A stretch of DNA of 8,330 nucleotides from Bacillota bacterium (GTDB lineage: Bacteria; Bacillota; Dethiobacteria; DTU022; JAAZDU01), in NCBI GenBank assembly GCA_012512665.1, contig JAAZDU010000066.1, forward strand, positions 1-8,330, read 5' to 3'. This document shows, piece by piece, positions 1-6,607 of the stretch. The stretch's first letter is position 1, and the number at the start of each line of letters is the position of its first letter. The position numbers and the translations under genes were made by a program. The notes beneath the pieces were generated by a model. The model ran no database searches and had not been told where the DNA came from. It saw only the letters and a program-made list of their open reading frames with translations.

Positions 1-2
1 CC

Positions 3-290
3 TTCAAGGAGATGCAAAAGCGCTACCCCTTGATTGGGGATGTGCGGGGTAAAGGGGCTATGGTAGCTTTTGAGCTGGTGAAAGATCGTGCCAGCAAGGA
101 ACCGGCTCCCGAAGCTGCTAAAATTATCACCCAGGAGTGCTACCAGAAAGGCTTAATTGCTATCTCGGCCGGCATCTACTCCAACGTGATGCGCTTCCTG
201 CCGCCGCTGGTAATCACCAAGGAGCAGCTTGATACGGCCCTTAAGATCCTGGAGGAGGCTGTGGCCACAGCGCAAGAGAAGTTAGAATAA
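3..290 (+). CDS. gabT: Class III (PLP-dependent) aminotransferase, C-terminal part, GabT-like
   Basis: This is the last 95 or so codons of a gene that begins left of the window; the frame is open from the edge and ends in TAA. The visible part is the C-terminal small domain of class III aminotransferases: an RGKGAMVAFE segment (the conserved RG-x-G-AM-x-x-x-E strand) at about residues 15-24 of the visible part, and an NVMRFLPPLVIT segment near the end, which is typical of 4-aminobutyrate aminotransferases. Family members transfer an amino group from GABA or a similar omega-amino acid to 2-oxoglutarate in the cytoplasm. The PLP lysine lies outside the window, so substrate choice among GABA, 5-aminovalerate and related compounds cannot be settled. 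An intrinsic terminator follows about 60 bases after the stop, so the next gene is a separate transcription unit. Confidence 0.85.
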   Translation, partial: FKEMQKRYPLIGDVRGKGAMVAFELVKDRASKEPAPEAAKIITQECYQKGLIAISAGIYSNVMRFLPPLVITKEQLDTALKILEEAVATAQEKLE

Positions 291-350
291 ATAAAAACAA
301 AAATAAATATAAGAAGCTGCTTAAAAATTTGTTCCTCCTTGTATCCTTTT

Positions 351-390
351 ATCCCCCGCTCTTTCATTGCGGGGGATTTGTTATTCTTTT
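351..390 (+). terminator. Intrinsic terminator after the aminotransferase gene
   Basis: A perfect 9-bp stem, ATCCCCCGC (351-359) with GCGGGGGAT (369-377), closes a 9-nt loop and is followed by a T-rich run (ttgttattctttt). It lies downstream of the aminotransferase and upstream of the sigma-54 activator, so it separates their transcripts. Confidence 0.9.
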
Positions 391-433
391 GCTAAAGGAA
401 TTTAGAACACCAACATAGAAAAGAAGATATAAA

Positions 434-483
434 ACTGGTAAGACTGGTAGGAGTAAGCAGAATAGCACGGTAACGCGAATAGC
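434..483. repeat. Two pairs of short direct repeats upstream of the activator gene
   Basis: ACTGGTA occurs at 434-440 and 443-449 (9-bp period). GAATAGC occurs at 460-466 and 477-483 (17-bp period). Both pairs lie in the 118-bp leader between the terminator and the activator start, where autoregulatory sites would be expected. The units are only 7 bp, so chance is a real alternative. I see no convincing sigma-A or -24/-12 promoter in this leader. Confidence 0.35.
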
Positions 484-508
484 GCATTCAAGAAAGGTCT
501 GCAAGAAA

Positions 509-2260
509 ATGTATCTAGAAAATTTAAACTACCATGGCTTTTGCCGCTTAGATGGCTCAACACAGGCCTCAGAGGCACTGATAAAGCTAAAAGAAAACAA
601 TGTATATTATGGCATAGTAGAAAATAAAGGAAAACTGAAAGGATTCGTTACTTTAGATTGCCTGAAAAAACAGCAGGCAGAGTTACCTGTAGAAAAGATA
701 TGCCAGCCTTTTAAGGGAACCATTACAGCAGGCACGCCGCTACAAGGCTTAACCCAAAAAGCTGATAAGCAAGTTTTTTTGCTTTGTGATAACTGCGGAA
801 ACTACCAGGGTATTGTCGACGTACCCTGCATCCTGGAGTCTCTGGCAGAAGTCTCCCAACAAAACCAGAACCTTATAAAAGAATTGGAGGCGGTGCTGGA
901 CGTTACCTCCGAAGAATTGTATGTAACAGACGGCCGGGGAATTACCTTAAGGGCCAGTAAAACCTTTGAAAAAAATTCCGGGGTTCCTGTAGAAGACGTC
1001 CTGGGGAAAAACGTCATTGAGTTAGAAAAAGAAGGGGTTTTTCGCCCTTCGGTTACCAAACAAGTCCTTAATCAAAAAAAACGTATAACCACCCTGCAAA
1101 AATATAAAAATGGCAACGAAGTTCTGGTTACCGGTATACCTGTTAGCGATAAATATGGAAATATATTTCGTGTGATAGTTAAATCCCGCCAAACTGCAGA
1201 ATTAAGCCAGCTTAAATCTCAAATTCAAGAGCTGGAAGAGCTAAAAGCGCAATACTATAGGGAATTTACAAGCTTGCAAAGCGAACAGTTCAGTACAGAA
1301 AATATTGTGGCCCAGAGTCCTTCCATGGTTAAATTAGTCAATACCGCCCGCCATATTGCAGGCGTAGATTCGACTGTACTTATATTAGGGGAAACAGGAG
1401 TAGGGAAAGGGGTTCTTGCCCGTTTTATACATGAACACAGCCCCCGCCAAAAAAACCCTTTTATTGTCATTAACTGCGGCGCTATCCCTGAAAACCTTTT
1501 GGAAAGCGAACTTTTCGGTTATGAACCAGGTTCTTTTACAGGTGCCCACCGCCACGGCAAGCTGGGTAAAATAGAACTGGCCAATAACGGCACTCTTTTA
1601 CTGGACGAAATTGGAGACCTGCCCTTATCACTTCAGGTAAAGCTTCTCCATGTCATTGATGAAGGCTCTATAACACGCATCGGCGGCTCCAAGGAAATAA
1701 AGCTAAACGTACGCTTTATAGCTGCCACCAATCAGGATTTGGAGGCAATGTTAAAGGAAGGACGCTTTCGCAAAGATCTGTTTTACCGCCTTAATGTCTT
1801 GCCCCTGGAAATTGCACCGTTAAGGGAGCGGAAAGAAGATATAGTCTTCCTAACAAAAAAATTTTTAGAAAAATATAACAAACGGTACAGAAAAAACAAG
1901 TCTATTAGCTCTGTAACCCTCAGCTACCTGCAAAACTACGAATGGCCAGGAAATGTAAGAGAGCTGGAAAACCTTATAGAGCGCCTGGTAATCGTAACTG
2001 CCTCGGATACACTGGAGCCGCATCACCTGCCCGAATATCTGCGCATATCCACTTTTCCTGTCCAGGGTGTAGATGATGAGCTATACAATATAACCCCTTT
2101 GGAAAAAATTAAAAATGACCTGGAAAAAGAAATACTGGAAAAACTATACCGCCAGCTTAAAAGCACCTACAAAATGGCTGAGCTTCTAAAAATAAACCAA
2201 TCTACAGTGGTGAGAAAACTTAAAAAATATAATATAAAAAGGGAGGCAAATAATAAATGA
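509..2260 (+). CDS. Sigma-54-dependent transcriptional activator with CBS pair, PAS, AAA+ and HTH
   Basis: A 583-aa enhancer-binding protein that hydrolyses ATP to open promoters held by sigma-54 RNA polymerase. Residues 1-112 resemble a CBS-domain pair and include a CxxC (C93, C96). Residues 122-228 form a PAS-like sensor, followed by a short coiled coil (230-262). The AAA+ domain spans about 265-505: Walker A GETGVGKG (294-301), GSFTGA (341-346, a Ser variant of the sigma-54-contacting GAFTGA loop), Walker B LLLDEIGD (363-370), ATNQDL (406-411) and WPGNVREL (479-486). A helix-turn-helix of TyrR/Fis type lies at about 550-576. No receiver domain is present, so ligand sensing rather than phosphorylation is likely. 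The ATG is preceded by AGAAAGG (491-497), a moderate ribosome site 11 nt away. The signal and target genes are unknown; the adjacent aminotransferase operon is the obvious candidate. The stop overlaps the next start as ATGA. Confidence 0.93.
   Translation: MYLENLNYHGFCRLDGSTQASEALIKLKENNVYYGIVENKGKLKGFVTLDCLKKQQAELPVEKICQPFKGTITAGTPLQGLTQKADKQVFLLCDNCGNYQGIVDVPCILESLAEVSQQNQNLIKELEAVLDVTSEELYVTDGRGITLRASKTFEKNSGVPVEDVLGKNVIELEKEGVFRPSVTKQVLNQKKRITTLQKYKNGNEVLVTGIPVSDKYGNIFRVIVKSRQTAELSQLKSQIQELEELKAQYYREFTSLQSEQFSTENIVAQSPSMVKLVNTARHIAGVDSTVLILGETGVGKGVLARFIHEHSPRQKNPFIVINCGAIPENLLESELFGYEPGSFTGAHRHGKLGKIELANNGTLLLDEIGDLPLSLQVKLLHVIDEGSITRIGGSKEIKLNVRFIAATNQDLEAMLKEGRFRKDLFYRLNVLPLEIAPLRERKEDIVFLTKKFLEKYNKRYRKNKSISSVTLSYLQNYEWPGNVRELENLIERLVIVTASDTLEPHHLPEYLRISTFPVQGVDDELYNITPLEKIKNDLEKEILEKLYRQLKSTYKMAELLKINQSTVVRKLKKYNIKREANNK
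2241..2260 (+). promoter_or_regulatory. Internal ribosome site and ATGA stop/start overlap
   Basis: GGGAGG (2241-2246) lies within the last codons of the activator, 10 nt before the macro-domain ATG (2257-2259). That ATG shares its TG with the activator's TGA (2258-2260). This favours translation of the second gene by ribosomes finishing the first, at a fixed ratio. Confidence 0.85.
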
Positions 2261-2790
2261 AAAAAACTATATCTGGTATCTCATTAGAATTTGTTCAGGG
2301 TAATATCGCCAAGCAACCTGATGTCGATGCTGTGGTCAACGCGGCCAACGCCCAGCTCCGTACAGGAGGCGGGGTGGCAGGGGCAATTCACCGGGCCGCT
2401 GGCCCGGGCCTGGAGGAAGAATGTCGCCCCCTGGCACCGATACGCCCCGGGGAAGCTGTTATCACAGGAGCACACAAGCTTCCCAACAAACACGTTATTC
2501 ACTGCCTTGGGCCTGTTTACGGTGTCGACAAACCCGAAGATAAACTGCTGGCCAACTGTTACCGCAATGCCTTGCAACTGGCGGAAGAAAAGCAGCTGCA
2601 ATCCATAGCCTTTCCGGCTATCTCCACGGGAGCCTTTGGTTATCCCAAGGAGGAAGCCACAGAGGTATGCCTAAAAACTGTAGTCGAAATGTTGCCCAAG
2701 CTAAAAAGCATTAAAACAATACGCTTTGTCCTGCGCAGCCAAAAAGATATAGAACTTTATAGCAAAGTGCTGTCCACCCTCACAGAGTAA
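2257..2790 (+). CDS. Macro-domain protein (ADP-ribose binding, possible deacetylase or hydrolase)
   Basis: A 177-aa stand-alone macro domain. Visible hallmarks are GN (15-16), VVNAANAQL (26-34), the ligand loop TGGGVAGAIHRAAG (36-49) and the phosphate-binding ISTGAFGYP (122-130). Family members bind ADP-ribose in the cytoplasm and many hydrolyse O-acetyl-ADP-ribose, Appr-1''-P or ADP-ribosyl groups on proteins. MacroD/YmdB enzymes have Asp in the GGGVD loop; here the equivalent is Ala41 (GGGVA), as in the archaeal AF1521 type, so the YmdB mechanism should not be assumed. The start overlaps the stop of the sigma-54 activator gene (ATGA), with GGGAGG (2241-2246) inside the upstream coding sequence, so the two are translationally coupled. 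No terminator is obvious after it. The domain call is secure; the substrate is not. Confidence 0.92.
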   Translation: MKKTISGISLEFVQGNIAKQPDVDAVVNAANAQLRTGGGVAGAIHRAAGPGLEEECRPLAPIRPGEAVITGAHKLPNKHVIHCLGPVYGVDKPEDKLLANCYRNALQLAEEKQLQSIAFPAISTGAFGYPKEEATEVCLKTVVEMLPKLKSIKTIRFVLRSQKDIELYSKVLSTLTE

Positions 2791-2819
2791 GCAGCCGATA
2801 AAGAGAGCTAAACTTTTTG

Positions 2820-2825
2820 TATAAT
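2820..2825 (+). promoter_or_regulatory. Possible -10 element for the coat gene pair
   Basis: TATAAT lies about 60 bases before the first coat gene start. The hexamer 17 bp upstream (GATAAA, 2797-2802) is not a sigma-A -35. Coat genes are normally read by the mother-cell sigma factors E or K, and I could not fit either consensus well here, so the real promoter may be elsewhere in 2791-2865. Confidence 0.25.
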
Positions 2826-2883
2826 ATCCTTGATTTATGAAAAGATAATAATGTTTAAGAACTACTAGAGGAGGGACAGCAAA

Positions 2884-3066
2884 ATGCCCATTAACAAGCA
2901 GGAGCTGCAGAACTTAAGACACCTCATCGGCTCCCACGAAACATGTGCCAATAAACTAGAACAGTACGCCAAGCAGTGTTCTGATCCCCAGTGCAAGCAG
3001 ATGTTTCAGCAGTCGGCACAGTCGGCACGGCAAACCAAACAAAAACTACTGTCATTTTTAGATTAA
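2884..3066 (+). CDS. Small spore-coat-associated protein, CotF N-terminal-like
   Basis: A 60-aa, glutamine- and lysine-rich, predicted all-helical protein with no signal peptide and three cysteines (C21, C32, C37). A very strong ribosome site, GAGGAGGG (2868-2875), lies 8 nt before the ATG. It ends 11 bases before a CotF-family gene and shares its composition (Gln-rich, helical), so the two are almost certainly one operon. I infer that it supplies the N-terminal half of a CotF-like coat component, deposited in the outer layers of the endospore by the mother cell. This rests on position, size and composition; the protein has no catalytic motif. It could instead be an unrelated small coat or sporulation protein. 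Confidence 0.75.
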   Translation: MPINKQELQNLRHLIGSHETCANKLEQYAKQCSDPQCKQMFQQSAQSARQTKQKLLSFLD

Positions 3067-3077
3067 AAGGAGTGTAA

Positions 3078-3371
3078 GTGTTCATGCAGGTACAAGGTCA
3101 GATGCAGGATAAAGATATGGTTAATGACATCCTCTCCACGATTAACTGCAGCCTGGTAAATTACGCCACATCAATTGCCCAATCCTCAGACCAGAACTTA
3201 AGGCAGACTCTGCAGCAGATTAGAAATGCGGACGAACAATTCCAGTACCAGCTTTACAAGATGGCGGAACAAAAAGGCTTTTACAAGCCTGCAGAGCAGG
3301 CAAGCCCGCAGGAAATCCAACAGGTAAGATCTATTTTTACCGCAGCTACTACCGCAGGTGCTACCATATAA
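3078..3371 (+). CDS. cotF: Spore coat protein, CotF family
   Basis: A protein of about 97 aa matching the C-terminal core of the CotF family: an alpha-helical bundle beginning DMVNDILSTINCSLVNYAT (13-31), a Gln-rich second helix (41-63) and the characteristic aromatic end KGFYKPAEQ (66-74). CotF is a structural coat protein of Bacillus and clostridial spores. The GTG at 3078 sits 5 nt from AAGGAG (3067-3072). An ATG two codons later (3084) is 11 nt away, so the true length is 95 or 97 aa. Bacillus CotF is about 160 aa; this protein plus the 60-aa product just upstream makes about 157 aa. Expression in the sporulating mother cell is expected from the family. A strong terminator follows about 30 bases after the stop. 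Confidence 0.85.
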   Translation: MFMQVQGQMQDKDMVNDILSTINCSLVNYATSIAQSSDQNLRQTLQQIRNADEQFQYQLYKMAEQKGFYKPAEQASPQEIQQVRSIFTAATTAGATI

Positions 3372-3401
3372 ATTGCTAATTATTAAAACAAACAGCCTGA
3401 C

Positions 3402-3433
3402 AAAAACGCCCTGCCAGGGCGTTTTTCCTATTT
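3402..3433. terminator. Bidirectional intrinsic terminator between convergent genes
   Basis: AAAAACGCCCT (3402-3412) pairs perfectly with AGGGCGTTTTT (3416-3426) around a tight GCC loop. The run of A on one side and T on the other gives a U-tract in both directions. It ends the coat operon on the plus strand and can also serve the convergent 3D-protein gene, whose stop is 71 bases to the right. Confidence 0.9.
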
Positions 3434-3496
3434 TTATTTTAAATAATGAAAATTTACTATATAAGTAGCTGCCTTTTCTTTGCTAATAAGCAATAA

Positions 3497-4027
3497 TTAT
3501 TTTGCATAAACAACCAGCACTTCCCTTCTACCCCAGCGGTAAGCCTGTCCGAGCGCTTCACGTCCGTTTCCCATATAAATATCAATAGTGTGCCCTCTTA
3601 TCAGGCCGCCCGTATCTTCGGCCACCCGCCAGCCTACACCGTCAATGTAAAGGCGAGAACCCAAAGGTATAACCTTCGGATCAACGGCCACGGTTCGCCC
3701 CGCTTTAGGTACAGTCATAACAGCCGTAAGGCCGTCCCCATTTCCACAGGACATGGTATATGCAGTAGCTTCAAATGCCTCAACGCGCCAGGTCTCAAGC
3801 CAATCCTCCATCATCTTGTACAGCTCTTCTTTTTCCTGGCGCAAGCTCTTCACTTCCTGCAGCAGCTCCAAAGTAGCCCTTAGCTGCTGCTGCTGTTCCT
3901 CCATTTCTTTTCTTAGCTCCGCAATTTTTAGCTCAGTAGCATAATTGACCCTGTAAATAATTAATCCTTCACCCAGAAAAAGACAAAAAACCAATAAAAA
4001 AACAATAACAATACCCCTTAAGCTCAT
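3497..4027 (-). CDS. Membrane-anchored coiled-coil protein with C-terminal 3D domain
   Basis: A 176-aa protein: N-terminal membrane anchor (about 5-25), a charged, Gln/Glu-rich coiled coil (33-78) and a C-terminal 3D domain (84-175). The three aspartates that name the domain are visible in VAVDP (D116), AEDTGG (D138) and IDIYM (D149), with the entry motif EATAYT (86-91). 3D domains form an MltA-like double-psi barrel; relatives such as B. subtilis YuiC and YocH act on peptidoglycan at the cell surface. Here the domain should sit outside the membrane on a helical stalk, suggesting wall remodelling in stationary phase or sporulation. I chose the ATG at 4027 because GGGAGAGG lies 5 nt upstream of it. 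A longer frame starts with TTG at 4066 but lacks a ribosome site. The gene is divergent from the phosphoesterase gene. Confidence 0.9.
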   Translation of the reverse strand: MSLRGIVIVFLLVFCLFLGEGLIIYRVNYATELKIAELRKEMEEQQQQLRATLELLQEVKSLRQEKEELYKMMEDWLETWRVEAFEATAYTMSCGNGDGLTAVMTVPKAGRTVAVDPKVIPLGSRLYIDGVGWRVAEDTGGLIRGHTIDIYMGNGREALGQAYRWGRREVLVVYAK

Positions 4028-4141
4028 TTTTCCTCTCCCTTTTTCCAAGTACGGCCTCTTCCTCAAAGCGTTTTTTAGAAGCTAATTTTTTAGTATGGCT
4101 TTATTTCTGGCCTTTTATGCACATCATAGTAAAATCTTCTT

Positions 4142-4170
4142 TTGCCGTGGAAAAAGGTTACTGCTATAAT
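4142..4170 (+). promoter_or_regulatory. Sigma-A-type promoter of the metallophosphoesterase gene
   Basis: TTGCCG (4142-4147) and TATAAT (4165-4170) are separated by exactly 17 bp, and TGC immediately before the -10 makes it an extended -10. Transcription should begin near 4177, giving a leader of about 60 nt before the ATG at 4237. The -10 overlaps a perfect AT palindrome, ATAATATTAT (4166-4175). Confidence 0.75.
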
Positions 4171-4236
4171 ATTATTGTAAACTTATTATGTTGACTTCGC
4201 TCCGGTATATACATGCAGTAGCTAAAGGAGTACGGT

Positions 4237-5643
4237 ATGAAGATCGTTGGCTTCAAGAAAATTATCTTTAGCCTGGTCATACTTTTTCTAGTAATACATT
4301 TTATAAACCCCTTTCTTTTCTCTACAGGTGTTTTTGAATTTGACATTAATTTAAAGCTAGTTGGAAAGGGGAATACAGTCCTCCATATCCCGCCGCTGGG
4401 GACAGTAAGCTCCAAGACTCATTTTCCCCCTGTAGATATTCACCTTACCTTGCGAAACATCAATTTGGAGCAACTTGAAGTATTTACCAGGGAATTGTCG
4501 TCAGGAAACCAGAACTGGCCTGAGATAATGCTCCCAAAAATAAAAGAAGCTGTGTTCACTTATTTTCTCTACCTGCTGATCCTAGCCTTCTTCCTGGGGG
4601 CAACCAGCTTCCTGCTCTTATCGTACCGCAGCAGGCAAAAAAGAAATATGCTGTTAGGCGGGCTTATAAGCGGGGGGATAAATTGTCTGGCAATAGGGCT
4701 GTTACTATTTTCAATTTTTTTCTCCTACAACATCAAGGCTTTTTCCGAAGCTCAGTATGAAGGTATCCTGGAAGCAGCCCCCTGGGTGATGAGTGCATTT
4801 GATGAGGGGCCGGCAGTTATTAAAAACTTAGGCTACCAGTTTACCGAGGTAATCGACAATATATCTATCCTGCAAAAGGAAGTGGAAAGCAATTTACTGC
4901 TGCAGGAAAATCAGGAAACCTTGAAGATACTGCACGTTTCTGATATTCATAATAATCCAGCTGCTTTTGAGTTAATCCTCAAAGTTGTAGACGCTTTTAA
5001 TATAGACTTAATTATTGATACAGGAGATCTGGTAGATTACGGGACAGCGCTTGAGATGGAAATATTTACTGACTTTTTTAACAGCATCAATATACCTTAT
5101 ATTTTTGTCCCTGGAAACCACGAATCTCCCACTGCAATCGCTGCACTCAAGGCCATAGAAAATATAACAGTCCTGGAAGAGGGCGTCGTAGAAGTAGCCG
5201 GCATAAAGGTCGCCGGCATAGCAGATCCTCTCTCCTCCCTGCCTTCCATGAGCGGCACCGATGACGATTTAGCAGAAAAAGTAGCGCAGCAATTAAAAGA
5301 ATTGGTAAATAACAGCGAAGGGGTGGAGATTATTGCTAACCACAACCCAGACTATTTTAAATACCTTAGAGAAGGCGGCAACTTTCTTTTAGGCGGCCAT
5401 ACACATACTCCCTATATCAAATCCAGGAATGATTATATTGAAATAAATGCCGGCACAACGGGATCCTCCGGCATCAGAGGCTTAAACCAGCTGGATGTTA
5501 CTTTTAGCCTTGTCCTTATCACCATGCAGTATTCACCGGAAGAAAAAAGCTTATACCTCCCCTCTTCAGCTGATATGATAAAAGTAGAAAACTTTCCTTT
5601 TATTTACAGCTTTGAAAGGCATAACTTAAGGAATAACACTTAG
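4237..5643 (+). CDS. Membrane-bound metallophosphoesterase, calcineurin-like
   Basis: A 468-aa protein with three membrane spans (about 8-29, 107-129 and 138-163) and a C-terminal metallophosphoesterase domain (about 228-430). The dinuclear-metal motifs are all present: SDIH (235-238), DTGDLVD (261-267), GNHE (293-296), ANHN (367-370) and GGHTHTP (386-392). The family hydrolyses phosphomonoesters or diesters with two metal ions. Positive residues at the start (KK, 7-8) and between spans 2 and 3 (RSRQKR, 131-136) put both on the inside, so both the 31-106 region and the catalytic domain should face outward. The substrate is probably envelope-related but unknown. AAAGGAG (4224-4230) lies 6 nt before the ATG. 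It is a single-gene unit with its own promoter, convergent with the methylase gene. The domain call is firm; the topology is inferred. Confidence 0.9.
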   Translation: MKIVGFKKIIFSLVILFLVIHFINPFLFSTGVFEFDINLKLVGKGNTVLHIPPLGTVSSKTHFPPVDIHLTLRNINLEQLEVFTRELSSGNQNWPEIMLPKIKEAVFTYFLYLLILAFFLGATSFLLLSYRSRQKRNMLLGGLISGGINCLAIGLLLFSIFFSYNIKAFSEAQYEGILEAAPWVMSAFDEGPAVIKNLGYQFTEVIDNISILQKEVESNLLLQENQETLKILHVSDIHNNPAAFELILKVVDAFNIDLIIDTGDLVDYGTALEMEIFTDFFNSINIPYIFVPGNHESPTAIAALKAIENITVLEEGVVEVAGIKVAGIADPLSSLPSMSGTDDDLAEKVAQQLKELVNNSEGVEIIANHNPDYFKYLREGGNFLLGGHTHTPYIKSRNDYIEINAGTTGSSGIRGLNQLDVTFSLVLITMQYSPEEKSLYLPSSADMIKVENFPFIYSFERHNLRNNT

Positions 5644-5725
5644 CCTTTTAACGCAAACTTTTGCTAGCATATCTTAAATGTCTTCACCACCAACAGCTTC
5701 AAAGCCCCTGGCCCAGCCCGGACAG

Positions 5726-6511
5726 TCATATGTTTTTTAAGGCAAGGACCTCTTTAGCGGGAGTGCGGTCACCGCTGCAGCTTATCCTGCGCGGGGCATC
5801 GAAAAATAATAGTTTAAAACCAAACCTTAGATAAAGCTCTACCACCCTGGGGGTAGCCTGGTTGGAGAGCGCTGATGGCCCCGGGTGCGAAGCCAGCCAC
5901 CGTGCTAGGCGCACCTGGTCATCCCAGGTAAAACCCTGCTCTGCATACTGCGTAAAATCCACATCATAAGGGGGATCTGCATAAATAAAGTCATACCGCT
6001 TTAATGATAACTCTTCAAAATCCTGGCTGCTAAAAACCCAATTTTTAAAAACATATTTATACATAGTAAAGTCCCTTTGGTATTTAATTTTTTTGTACTT
6101 ACCAAAGGGGACATTAAAAAAGCCCTTCTTGTTAAAGCGGCATAAACCATTATAGCCTGTCCTGTTTAAATAATAAAACAGCTCGGCAGCCTCTTTTGTG
6201 TTGCCTTTTTTGTGTTTTAACAGGTGGTTAAACCGCTTCCGGTGTTGATAATAAAGCTCTTCATTGTTTTCCAGCTCAATTTCAATAGAAAAACCTTTTT
6301 GCAGCCAGCTAAAAAAGTTTATGAGGTGCTGGTTAATGTCATTCACAAGGGCTTCACCTGGCATTAAACCCAGCGTTACAGCAAGGCCGCCGCAAAAAGG
6401 CTCAACAAGACGGCGATTCCTGTGTTTTTCCCATATAGGCTTTAAATGCGGAATAAGCCACCTTTTACCCCCAGCCCATTTAAGGGGAGGTTTTATAGAT
6501 AACGTATCCAT
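5726..6511 (-). CDS. dam: DNA adenine-N6 methyltransferase, Dam (D12 class)
   Basis: A complete 261-aa alpha-class adenine methyltransferase. Motif X PLKWAGGK (9-16), the AdoMet motif EPFCGG (37-42), ND-IN (57-60), the NRTGYNGLCRFN segment (116-127), catalytic DPPYD (179-183) and the RRISCSGDR end (241-249) appear in the order seen in Dam, DpnM and phage T4 Dam. The enzyme transfers a methyl group from AdoMet to adenine, most often in GATC for this class; the specificity is inferred. No restriction endonuclease or specificity gene adjoins it, so it looks like an orphan methylase with a regulatory, repair or protective role rather than half of an R-M pair. The ATG at 6511 is the only start that keeps motif X. 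It has no Shine-Dalgarno sequence and lies 9 nt after a TATAAT. No clear terminator follows in 5644-5725. Confidence 0.93.
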   Translation of the reverse strand: MDTLSIKPPLKWAGGKRWLIPHLKPIWEKHRNRRLVEPFCGGLAVTLGLMPGEALVNDINQHLINFFSWLQKGFSIEIELENNEELYYQHRKRFNHLLKHKKGNTKEAAELFYYLNRTGYNGLCRFNKKGFFNVPFGKYKKIKYQRDFTMYKYVFKNWVFSSQDFEELSLKRYDFIYADPPYDVDFTQYAEQGFTWDDQVRLARWLASHPGPSALSNQATPRVVELYLRFGFKLLFFDAPRRISCSGDRTPAKEVLALKNI

Positions 6512-6520
6512 GGTACTTTT

Positions 6521-6526
6521 ATTATA
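6521..6526 (-). promoter_or_regulatory. Likely -10 element of the methylase gene, very close to its ATG
   Basis: TATAAT on the minus strand ends 9 nt before the ATG (6511), so transcription would start at or just before the start codon. The -35 region (about 6543-6549) has no recognisable TTGACA. The absence of any AGGAGG-like site between it and the ATG fits a leaderless or near-leaderless mRNA. Confidence 0.5.
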
Positions 6527-6607
6527 CTTTTAAACCGCTTTAATTTCCTGTATAAAATAGGCAAAAATATTTTTATTCCGTTTAAGATATAACTTTTGAT
6601 TAACTAT

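Noticed and set aside
458..485. A possible -24/-12 sigma-54 promoter (TAGCACGGTAACGCGA) before the activator gene.
   Set aside because: The GG of the -24 and the TTGC of the -12 are both disrupted, so it does not meet the consensus.
4028..4066. A 13-residue N-terminal extension of the 3D protein from a TTG codon at 4066.
   Set aside because: There is no ribosome site before the TTG, whereas the ATG at 4027 has GGGAGAGG 5 nt upstream and starts directly before the membrane anchor.
4090..4120. A sigma-E-like promoter on the minus strand (GCATAAA and CATACT) for the 3D-protein gene.
   Set aside because: The -35 and -10 each miss two consensus positions and the 16-nt spacer is longer than usual, so the match is too loose to claim.
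5644..5725. Search for a terminator between the convergent phosphoesterase and methylase genes.
   Set aside because: Only short imperfect dyads (for example around GCTAGC) without a T-tract were found.
5726..6511. Restriction-modification or other defence system around the methylase.
   Set aside because: No endonuclease, specificity subunit, controller gene or phage gene is next to it; the neighbours are a phosphoesterase and a broken membrane protein.
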